Shown piece after piece: positions 1 through 6,236 of a stretch of 9,468 nucleotides of DNA. Within the stretch, counting starts at the first letter, position 1. Each line of letters opens with the position of its first letter. The DNA comes from Acetobacteraceae bacterium (lineage in GTDB: Bacteria > Pseudomonadota > Alphaproteobacteria > Acetobacterales > Acetobacteraceae). The notes below the pieces were generated by a model that was not told where the DNA came from, did no database searches, and saw nothing but the letters and a program-made list of their open reading frames with translations. The position numbers were made by a program, and so were the translations under genes. The stretch covers positions 1 through 9,468 of the forward strand of contig CANFIE010000126.1 of NCBI GenBank assembly GCA_947446625.1, given 5' to 3'.

Positions 1-1155
1 CAACCGCGCCTCGACCGCCGGGTCAAGGCGGGCCACCCCTGGGCCTTCTCCAACGAGATCGCCATGACCCCCGCCGCCCGCGCCCTGCCCCCCGGCAGCC
101 TGGTGCGGCTTGAGGGCGATGACGGTTGGAACCACGGCACCTGCCATTTCAACCCGCACAGCCTCATCGCCGCCCGCCGGCTGGACCGTGATGCCGATGC
201 CAAGATCGACCTGGCCTGGGTGAAAACCCGCCTGCGCGCCGCCCTGGTGCTGCGCGAAAAGCTGTTCGACACCCCCTGGTACCGCCTGGTGCATGCCGAG
301 GCCGATGGCCTGCCCGGCCTGATCATCGACCGCTTTGGCGACACGCTGGCCCTGCAGGCCAATACCGCCGGCATGCAGGCGCTGACGCCGCTGCTGGTGG
401 AAGCCCTGGTGGCGCTGCTGAAGCCCCGCGCCATCGTGGCCCGGAACGACAGCAGCGTCCGCACCCTGGAAGGCCTGCCCGAGGAAACCGGCCTGCTGCA
501 CGGCACCGATTCCACCGCCGAGGTACAGGAAGGCGGCATCCGCTTCAGCGTGGACCTGCTGAATGGCCAGAAAACCGGCTGGTTCTTCGACCAGCGCGAG
601 AACCGCGCCCGTGTTGCCCGGCTGGCCCGTGGCGGCACCATGCTGGACGCCTTCTGCCACACCGGCGGCTTCGGCCTGCTGGCGGCCCAGGCCGGCGCCA
701 CCAAGGTAACCCTGCTGGACCGTTCCGCCCCGGCGCTGGAACTGGCCATGGCCACCGCCGGCGCCAACGGCCTGGCGCCGCGCGTAACGGCGCTGCGGGC
801 CGAGGCGATGGAGGAGTTGGAGCGCCTGGGCAATACCGGCGCCAAGTTTGATACCGTGGTGGCCGACCCGCCGGCCTTCGCCAAATCCCGCAAGGACAAC
901 CCGGTGGCGCTGCGCGCCTACGGCAAGCTGGCCCGGCTGGCGGCGGCGCTGGTGGCGCCGGGCGGCTTTCTGTTCCTGGCCAGTTGCAGCCATCATGTGG
1001 CGCCGGGCGAGTACGCCGATGCCTGCATCCACGGCCTGGGCCGGGCCAAGCGCGATGCCCGGCTGCTGGGCCAGTACGGCGCCGGGGCCGACCACCCGGT
1101 GCACCCCATGCTGCCGGAAAGCGCCTATCTGAAGGGGCTGCTGTTCCAGCTTTAG
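1..1155 (+). CDS. Class I SAM-dependent 23S rRNA methyltransferase, RlmI-like (COG1092), 5' truncated
   Basis: The reading frame is open from base 1, so the true start lies before the window and probably only a few residues are missing. The first codons read as the N-terminal PUA RNA-binding domain typical of this family (RLDRRVKAGHPWAFSNEI). Next comes the central EADGLPGLIIDRFGD segment (nt 298-342), then GQKTGWFFDQREN (nt 568-606). The Rossmann SAM-binding motif LDAFCHTGGFG is at nt 643-675. The catalytic-loop motif DPPAF is at nt 865-879, and ASCSHH is near nt 979-996. The family C-terminus LKGLLFQL ends the protein; 384 residues are visible. Characterised relatives, such as E. coli RlmI, methylate C5 of a cytosine in 23S rRNA. 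The exact target here is inferred, so no symbol is given. The gene converges on the DUF6165 gene with 11 bp between stops. Confidence 0.93.
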   Translation, partial: QPRLDRRVKAGHPWAFSNEIAMTPAARALPPGSLVRLEGDDGWNHGTCHFNPHSLIAARRLDRDADAKIDLAWVKTRLRAALVLREKLFDTPWYRLVHAEADGLPGLIIDRFGDTLALQANTAGMQALTPLLVEALVALLKPRAIVARNDSSVRTLEGLPEETGLLHGTDSTAEVQEGGIRFSVDLLNGQKTGWFFDQRENRARVARLARGGTMLDAFCHTGGFGLLAAQAGATKVTLLDRSAPALELAMATAGANGLAPRVTALRAEAMEELERLGNTGAKFDTVVADPPAFAKSRKDNPVALRAYGKLARLAAALVAPGGFLFLASCSHHVAPGEYADACIHGLGRAKRDARLLGQYGAGADHPVHPMLPESAYLKGLLFQL

Positions 1156-1166
1156 GGGACAGTATT

Positions 1167-1556
1167 TCAATACGGCTGGTAGCTTTTCTCCTCCACCAGC
1201 GCGGACCGTGTCAGCTCGTTGATCTGGCGCTTGGTCCGCGCCCTTTCGTCGTTCAGCCGATAGACCGAGCGGGCGAGGGTGATGAAGCCTTCGTCGAAGC
1301 TCTGCGCGCGTTCCTTGTCGCGCAGCGCGTCCTCCACATCCCACAGCGCCTCGTTCACCTGGCGCAGCGCGGCGCGCAGCGCATCCAGCGGCGCCGAGGC
1401 CGGCAGTGCCGCCGCCACCACCTGCGCCAGCGCCTGCAATTCCTGGCGCACATTGGCCAGCGCGGCAGGGTTGGTGATGCGCGCCTGCTTGATTTCAAGA
1501 ATGCTGATCTTGTCCAGCACCTCGCCCCAGGAGGCGGGGATCATCGGTGCGTTCAT
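1167..1556 (-). CDS. DUF6165 family protein
   Basis: This is a 129-residue, soluble, charged and almost entirely helical protein. The N-terminal segment SWGEVLDKISILEIK, the central VNEALWDVEDALRDKE, and the C-terminal ARSVYRLNDERARTKRQIN with a terminal EEKSYQPY match the DUF6165 family as I recall it. No catalytic motif, signal peptide or membrane segment is visible, and the function is unknown. I chose ATG at 1556, two nt after the TGA of the TPR gene. A TTG at 1562 that overlaps that stop, or the ATG at 1544, would also be possible. The tight spacing implies one mRNA and probable translational coupling with the TPR/glycosyltransferase-like protein, so a partner role is a reasonable inference but not shown. 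Confidence 0.8.
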   Translation of the reverse strand: MNAPMIPASWGEVLDKISILEIKQARITNPAALANVRQELQALAQVVAAALPASAPLDALRAALRQVNEALWDVEDALRDKERAQSFDEGFITLARSVYRLNDERARTKRQINELTRSALVEEKSYQPY

Positions 1557-1558
1557 GC

Positions 1559-3679
1559 TCAATGCAACCCCGCCGGAGAGCGCGGTGCCCGGCCTGCCAG
1601 CAGGGCCTGCACCGCCTGTTCAACCTGCACGAAGGCGCTGCGCCAGTCATCGCGGCGCTGCTGCCGGAACAGCCGCAGCGTGGTGTACCAGGGGCTGTCG
1701 TCGCGCCCGCTGATCCAGCGCCAATCCGCCACATGCTTCACCACTACCCAGGTGGGCACGCCCAGCGCCCCGGCCAAATGGCCAATGGCGGTGTCGCAGG
1801 TAATCACCAGGTCGCACACCTGCATCACCGCCGCCGTATCGCGGAAGGCATGGCCCGGCGGGTCGAAATCGGCGCCCAGGCTTTCCACCCGCATGCCGGC
1901 GGGCAGCCGGGCCAATTGCGCCTCGCCACTGCCCTTGTGCAGGCTGATCAGCCGCACCCCCGGCAGTTGCGCCAGCGGCAGGAATTCCTGCAGGGGAATG
2001 GAACGCCCCATGGCCAGCGGACCGGTGCTGCCCTGCCAGCAAATGCCAATGCGCAGGCCCTCGGTGCCGATATGCCGCGCCCAATGCGCCACCCTCTCCG
2101 GGTCGGCGTGCAGGTAGGGAATGGGGGCGGGCACCGTCTCGGGCGTGATGCCCAGCGCATACGGTACGCTCAGCAGCGAACAATGCAGGTCATGCGGTTG
2201 GCCGATCTGCCCGCCGCCATACACGGTAACCCCCGGCCCCAGGCTGCGCAGCACGCCAACCATGGGCGGCGGCACTTCCAGCAGCACCCGGGCGCCCTGC
2301 GCCGCCAGCAGCGGGGCGAAGCGGCAGAACTGGAAGGTATCGCCCAGCCCCTGTTCGTCATGCAGCAGGATGGTGCGGCCAACCAGGCTGGTCTGCCCGT
2401 GCCATAGCGGCGAGGCGCGGCGCAATTTGGGGTCGGCGAAGGCGGTGCGGCGGCGCGCCTCATAGGCTGGCCAGCCGGCGGCGAAGTCGCCCTGCTGCAA
2501 CAGAATGAGCGAGGCGTAGAACTCGGCCTCGGCATAATCCGGGCGGGCCGCCCAGGCGGCGCGGAAATCGGCCAGGGCGGCCTCTGGGTCGGCGGCGGCA
2601 TCGCGCATGGCGCCACGGCCGCACAGCGCCTCGGCATGGTCGGGCTTGAGGTCCAGCGCGGTTTGGTAGCTGGCCTCGGCCTCGGCCCAGCGGTCCAGCC
2701 GTTGCAGGGCAATGCCGCGGTTCACCAGGGCTTGCAGGCTCTCCGGTGCCAGCAGCAGCGCGCGGTCATGGCATTCCAGCCCCTCGGCGGTGCGGCCCAG
2801 GTTGACCAGCATGGCGCCCATGCTGTCCCAGGCGGGGGCGAAGTCGGGCTGCAATTCGGCGGCGCGGCGGAAACCGGCCAGGGCTTCCTCGGCCCGGTTC
2901 AGCGCCTGGCAGGCCAGGGCCCGATTGTGGTGGATGCGCGCCGCTGCCGGCTGCAAGGCCAGGGCGCGGTCGAAATCGCCCAGCGCCAGCGTGGCCTGCC
3001 CGGCCTGGGCGCGGGCCAGGGCGCGGCCATGCCAGGCCTCGGCATTCTCGCCTTCCAGGGCAATCCAGCGGGTCAGCGGCACCACCGCCTCGGCCGGGCG
3101 GTTCAGGTCCACCAGCGCCTCCGCCCGTGCCTGCAACAGCAAGGGGCTGTCCGGCTGGGTGGCCAGGGCCTGGTCCAGCGCCGTCAGGGCCTCGGCCGGC
3201 TGGCCGGTGGCGGCCAGGGCCAAGCCGAGCTGGGCCAGGGCGCCGGGGTCGGCGGGGGCCAGGGCCAGCAGGGCGTGCAGCACCGGCAGCGCCTCGGCCG
3301 GGCGGTCCAGTTGCAGCAGGGTGCTGGCCTGGTTGTGCAATGCGTCCACGAAATCGGGCTGGGCGGCGGCGGCGGCGGCAAAGCGCGCCAGGGCCTCGGC
3401 CGGGCGGTCCTGCGCCCGCAGCGCGGCGCCCAGGTTGTTCAGCGCCTTGGCATGGCCGGGGGCGGCGGCCACGGCGGCTTCCAGTGGCGGCAGCGCCTGG
3501 GCCGGCTGGCCCAGCTGCAACCAGGTAACCCCCAGCAGATGCAGGGCTTCCGCATGGCCGGGTGCGGCGGCCAGGGCCTGTTGGTACAGCGCCTGGGCCT
3601 GGGCCACCTGGCCGGCACGGTGCAGGGGCAGGGCCTGGGCAACCAGGGTATCGGCGGTGCTGGACATGGGCTCGCTCAT
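1559..3679 (-). CDS. TPR protein with C-terminal glycosyltransferase-like domain
   Basis: The protein has 706 residues. Residues ~12-385 are about eleven 34-residue tetratricopeptide repeats of the form RPAEAL..F..AL...P....A...LG. Residues ~430-695 form a GT-B-like domain related to the glycosyltransferase 9/41-type C-termini found in many bacterial TPR proteins. Its landmarks are LLHDEQGLGDTFQFCRF (439-454), GICWQGS (545-551) and CDTAIGHLAGALGVPTWV (628-645). The likely role is transfer of a sugar to a protein or surface polysaccharide, with the TPRs as docking surface; donor and acceptor cannot be read. No signal peptide is seen, so it is probably cytoplasmic. I chose the ATG at 3679 because GGGGAAG lies 5 nt upstream and TPR sequence begins soon after. 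The frame stays open to 4174, but that stretch is Pro/Arg-rich and antisense to the DUF3293 gene. DUF6165 follows directly. Confidence 0.88.
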   Translation of the reverse strand: MSEPMSSTADTLVAQALPLHRAGQVAQAQALYQQALAAAPGHAEALHLLGVTWLQLGQPAQALPPLEAAVAAAPGHAKALNNLGAALRAQDRPAEALARFAAAAAAQPDFVDALHNQASTLLQLDRPAEALPVLHALLALAPADPGALAQLGLALAATGQPAEALTALDQALATQPDSPLLLQARAEALVDLNRPAEAVVPLTRWIALEGENAEAWHGRALARAQAGQATLALGDFDRALALQPAAARIHHNRALACQALNRAEEALAGFRRAAELQPDFAPAWDSMGAMLVNLGRTAEGLECHDRALLLAPESLQALVNRGIALQRLDRWAEAEASYQTALDLKPDHAEALCGRGAMRDAAADPEAALADFRAAWAARPDYAEAEFYASLILLQQGDFAAGWPAYEARRRTAFADPKLRRASPLWHGQTSLVGRTILLHDEQGLGDTFQFCRFAPLLAAQGARVLLEVPPPMVGVLRSLGPGVTVYGGGQIGQPHDLHCSLLSVPYALGITPETVPAPIPYLHADPERVAHWARHIGTEGLRIGICWQGSTGPLAMGRSIPLQEFLPLAQLPGVRLISLHKGSGEAQLARLPAGMRVESLGADFDPPGHAFRDTAAVMQVCDLVITCDTAIGHLAGALGVPTWVVVKHVADWRWISGRDDSPWYTTLRLFRQQRRDDWRSAFVQVEQAVQALLAGRAPRSPAGLH

Positions 3680-3684
3680 GCTAG

Positions 3685-3691
3685 CTTCCCC
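3685..3691 (-). promoter_or_regulatory. Shine-Dalgarno of the TPR gene
   Basis: Read on the minus strand this is GGGGAAG, 5 nt before the ATG at 3679. It is the best purine-rich site near any candidate start in this frame, and it decides against the longer upstream reading. It lies inside the 17-bp gap between two divergent start codons. Confidence 0.6.
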
Positions 3692-3696
3692 GGGTG

Positions 3697-4107
3697 ATGG
3701 CAAGCCGCAACCCGCCCGAAATCCCCGCCCGGCTGCGCCGCGCTTTTCTGGCCAGCCGGTATGAGGCGGCGGGCGCGGTGGCGCGGATAGGCCGGCGCAG
3801 CCCGGGGGTAGATGCGCTGCTGGCCGGTATGGGGGTGCGGCAAGGCGGCTTTGTGGGCGCCTGGAACCCCTTTGGCCGGCGCATGCCGCCGGGCTGGAAC
3901 CACCGCGCCTTGGCCCGGTTGCGGGCGGCGGCGCGGCGGCTGCCCCAGGCCGGCGGCCGGGGCGGCTTGGGCCGCTGGTGGGAGGAGCATTTGCTGCTGG
4001 GCGGCGACCCGCGCCGGCTGGCGGTGCTGGCCCGGCGCTTTCGCCAGGCGGCCTGGGTGCGGCTGCGCCGGGGCGGGCCGGCGGCGCTGGTGCCGGGGTT
4101 GGGCTGA
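3697..4107 (+). CDS. DUF3293 domain-containing protein
   Basis: This protein of 136 residues matches the DUF3293 pattern. It has an N-terminal LRRAFLASRYEA segment, GGFVGAWNPFGRR at 50-62 (family: a hydrophobic stretch then AWNP), and N68 in the following helix. GRWWEEHLLLGG lies at 92-103, and LARRFRQAAWVRL at 111-123 (family: ..RFGQ.A.V). Family function is unknown. The protein is strongly basic: 26 of 136 residues are Arg. ATG at 3697 is preferred; the adjacent GTG at 3694 is an alternative, and later starts would remove the conserved N-terminal segment. No Shine-Dalgarno is evident, so a leaderless or very short-leader mRNA is possible. It is divergent from the TPR gene and followed by a candidate terminator at 4179-4208. 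Confidence 0.75.
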   Translation: MASRNPPEIPARLRRAFLASRYEAAGAVARIGRRSPGVDALLAGMGVRQGGFVGAWNPFGRRMPPGWNHRALARLRAAARRLPQAGGRGGLGRWWEEHLLLGGDPRRLAVLARRFRQAAWVRLRRGGPAALVPGLG

Positions 4108-4178
4108 AAACCCCCCGCCCGGTGCAGGCCGGGCTGAAAAACTGAGGAAATGCGCTGATCGGACAAATACCCACCCCC

Positions 4179-4208
4179 GCCCGGCGCCCTGGTGTGGCGC
4201 TGGGTTTT
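4179..4208 (+). terminator. Candidate intrinsic terminator after the DUF3293 gene
   Basis: The arm at 4179-4188 pairs with 4196-4205 through a 10-bp stem including two G-U pairs, with a 7-nt loop CTGGTGT. TTTT at 4205-4208 follows directly. The hairpin starts about 70 nt after the DUF3293 stop in a convergent gap, where a terminator is expected. The U-run is short. Confidence 0.55.
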
Positions 4209-4231
4209 GGACGGGGTGGGGCAGGGGCTTC

Positions 4232-4255
4232 TCCTGGCGGCGGGGGCCGTCAGGG
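4232..4255 (-). terminator. Strong hairpin after the patatin gene, probable terminator
   Basis: The arm 4232-4241 pairs with 4246-4255 (10 bp, two of them G-U in the plus-strand reading) around a four-base loop (GGGG on the plus strand, CCCC in the minus-strand transcript). It begins 17 bp past the minus-strand patatin stop at 4272. No U-run follows on either strand, so it may act as a Rho-assisted terminator or a 3'-end stabiliser. Confidence 0.4.
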
Positions 4256-4271
4256 TATCAGGAAAACGGTC

Positions 4272-5375
4272 CTAAAGGTAGCGTTGAATATCCAGCGTGC
4301 TGTCGCGACCAATGGTGTCGAAATGCTCGCGCAGGAATTTGTCCGCCGCCTCGCGCCCGTAATTCCGCAGGGTCTGCAAAAAGTCCCAACTGCCATTGAA
4401 CTTGGTGCTGAGCTTGAACTTGCGCATCCGCTCCTCATCCTCGATGGCGTGCAGGTGCATGCGGCGGTAGCGCGGCTGTTCCAGCCGGCCGGCATCCAGC
4501 AGCCGCTGGACAAAGTCGATGGCGCGCATCTCAGCCATCAATGAGGCGTTGAAGCTGATCTCGTTCAGCCGGTTCATGATATCGGCCGTGGTCTTCGGCA
4601 CTTCCTGCCGTTCCATCGGGTTGATCTGCACCAGCACGATATCGGCGGCGCCGCGTTCGTAATACAGCGGCCAGATCGCGGGGTTGCCGACGTAACCACC
4701 GTCCCAGTAGCTCTCGCCGTCAATCTCCACGGCCTTGAACACGTTGGGCAGGCAGGCGCTGGCCAGCACCACCTCGGGGCTGATCTCAGCCCGGTTGAAC
4801 ACCCGCGGCTTGCCGGTGCGCACATTGGTGGCGGAAACGAACAGCCGGATGGCCTTGGGGTCGGCGCGCAGGGCTTCCCAATCAAGGAATTCCTCCACCA
4901 CCTGGCGCAGCGGGTTGAACTCGGCGTTGAACGGGTTGGCCTGGTAGGGCGACACCAGGCGCGAGACAGCGTCAAACGCGTTGTAGGCGAAGCTATAGGT
5001 CAGGTCGTGGCCCCACAGCATGCGCTCCAGCGGGGTGTTCTGCAGCGGGCTGAAGGCGTGGCCGGCGGCGATCTGGCGCCAGAACCGCTCCAGCAGGGAG
5101 ATGGCGCCGGCGCGGCCGCCGGTGGCCAGGCCCTGCACGAACATGGCCGCGTTCATGGCGCCGGCCGAGGTGCCGGAGACGCCGTCGAACTCGATGCGCT
5201 CATCCTCCAGCAGGCGTTCCAGCGCGCCCCAGGTGAAGGCGCCATGGGTGCCGCCGCCCTGCAGCGCCAGGTTGATGCGCCGGGTCTCGGCCCGCGCTAC
5301 CGCCGGGCGCGCCGGGGCGCGCTGATGGGCCGGGGGCTTCTCAACCGGCGTGCCTTCCAGAAAGCCGTCATCCAT
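4272..5375 (-). CDS. Patatin-like phospholipase (with DUF3734-type C-terminus)
   Basis: This 367-residue acyl hydrolase has the full patatin catalytic set. The oxyanion-hole loop GGGTHG is at 40-45, the nucleophile elbow GTSAG at 68-72 with Ser70, and the catalytic Asp225 in DGG at 225-227. Ser-Asp dyad enzymes of this family cleave acyl esters of phospholipids and other lipids. The part after ~240, rich in helix and ending near DTIGRDSTLDIQRYL, resembles the DUF3734 extension of proteobacterial members. The first ~30 residues are Pro/Ala/Arg-rich and low complexity; no signal peptide or membrane helix is visible, so it is probably cytoplasmic or peripheral. The start ATG shares its A with the TGA of the upstream dehydrogenase gene (TGATG), implying coupled translation. 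The substrate is unknown; the context suggests PHB-granule or membrane lipid. Confidence 0.93.
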   Translation of the reverse strand: MDDGFLEGTPVEKPPAHQRAPARPAVARAETRRINLALQGGGTHGAFTWGALERLLEDERIEFDGVSGTSAGAMNAAMFVQGLATGGRAGAISLLERFWRQIAAGHAFSPLQNTPLERMLWGHDLTYSFAYNAFDAVSRLVSPYQANPFNAEFNPLRQVVEEFLDWEALRADPKAIRLFVSATNVRTGKPRVFNRAEISPEVVLASACLPNVFKAVEIDGESYWDGGYVGNPAIWPLYYERGAADIVLVQINPMERQEVPKTTADIMNRLNEISFNASLMAEMRAIDFVQRLLDAGRLEQPRYRRMHLHAIEDEERMRKFKLSTKFNGSWDFLQTLRNYGREAADKFLREHFDTIGRDSTLDIQRYL

Positions 5376-6169
5376 CAGGCGGCGGTCCAGCCACCGTCGA
5401 TGGAATAGGCGCTGCCATTCATGGCGCCGGAATTCGGCCCGGCCAGGAACAGCGCCATCTGCGCCACCTCGGCCACCTCAACCCACTTCTTGCTGGGCTG
5501 GTGTTCCAGCAGAAAGTCCTTCAGCGCCACTTCCTCGGAAACGCCATGCTTCTTGGCCAGGGGCGGAATCTGCGCCTCGGCCAGGGGCGTGCGGACAAAG
5601 CCGGGGCAAATCGCGTTGCTGGTGATGTTGGTCTGCGCCACTTCCAGCGCCACCGTCTTGGTCAGGCCAATAACGCCGTGCTTGGCGGTAACGTAGGCCG
5701 ACTTGTAGGGCGAGGCGATGAGGCCATGCGCCGAGGCGACATTGATGATGCGGCCGAAATTGCGCGCCTTCATGCCCGGCAGCGCCGCCTTGATGGCGTG
5801 GTAGTTGCTGCTCAGGTTGATGGCGATGATGAGGTCCCACTTGTCCTCGGGGAATTCGTCAATCGGCGCCACGAACTGGATGCCGGCGTTGTTGACCAGA
5901 ATGTCCACGCTGCCCAGCGCGGCCTCGGCCTCCTTCACCATTTGCCGCACGGCGGCGGGGGAGGAGAGGTCGGCCGGGGAGTAGGGGGCTTCGGCCACAC
6001 CCATGGCGGCGCCAACCTGGGCGCGGGCGGCGGCGATATCCTCGGGCTTGCCCAGGCCATTGAGCATGACGCGGGCGCCGGCCTGCGCGTAGAGCAGCGC
6101 AATGCCGAGGCCAATGCCGCTGGTGCTGCCGGTGATGAGGGCGGTGCGGCCTTCGAGTACGCGGTCCAT
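5375..6169 (-). CDS. bdhA: D-3-hydroxybutyrate dehydrogenase (SDR family)
   Basis: This 264-residue classical short-chain dehydrogenase oxidises D-3-hydroxybutyrate to acetoacetate with NAD, a step in ketone-body and PHB breakdown. The cofactor motif TGSTSGIG is at 13-20 and NNAG at 93-96. The catalytic tetrad reads N118, S146, Y159, K163 (YVTAK). The segment VASAHGLIASPYKSAYVTAKHGV is diagnostic of this enzyme rather than of a generic SDR. The C-terminus YSIDGGWTAA is typical. ATG at 6169 gives the family length, with AAGGA 11 nt upstream; the frame continues upstream to 6280, but that extension is Cys-rich, unlike the family, and overlaps the preceding gene. The patatin gene overlaps by 1 bp. 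A 67-bp gap to the oxidoreductase gene leaves room for an internal promoter. Confidence 0.93.
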   Translation of the reverse strand: MDRVLEGRTALITGSTSGIGLGIALLYAQAGARVMLNGLGKPEDIAAARAQVGAAMGVAEAPYSPADLSSPAAVRQMVKEAEAALGSVDILVNNAGIQFVAPIDEFPEDKWDLIIAINLSSNYHAIKAALPGMKARNFGRIINVASAHGLIASPYKSAYVTAKHGVIGLTKTVALEVAQTNITSNAICPGFVRTPLAEAQIPPLAKKHGVSEEVALKDFLLEHQPSKKWVEVAEVAQMALFLAGPNSGAMNGSAYSIDGGWTAA

Positions 6170-6236
6170 GGTGTGGCTAAGTCCTTCGCAGTTGCAGCAT
6201 TTGTAGCCTATTGGGCCAGAAAATGCAGCAGCCGTG
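6170..6236 (-). promoter_or_regulatory. bdhA leader with repeated TGCAGCA half-sites
   Basis: This 67-bp gap separates the oxidoreductase stop from the bdhA start. TGCAGCA occurs twice in the same orientation, at 6193-6199 and 6224-6230, which is 31 bp apart. The longer arms TGCAGCATTT (6193-6202) and AAATGCAGCA (6221-6230) also form a 9-of-10 inverted repeat around an 18-bp spacer. No convincing -35/-10 pair is visible. Regulatory function is inferred from placement only. Confidence 0.35.

Noticed and set aside
984..2117. 377-codon plus-strand frame starting inside the methyltransferase gene
   Set aside because: It overlaps three well-supported genes, has no recognisable domain and has shadow-like composition.
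2636..3764. Long plus-strand frames of 350 codons opposite the TPR gene
   Set aside because: Their Gln/Gly- or Ala/Arg-rich repetition merely mirrors the 102-bp TPR period of the minus-strand gene.
3680..4174. N-terminal extension of the TPR protein to 871 residues
   Set aside because: The added 165 residues are Pro/Arg-rich with no domain, lie antisense to the DUF3293 gene, and have no ribosome site; the ATG at 3679 has GGGGAAG in place.
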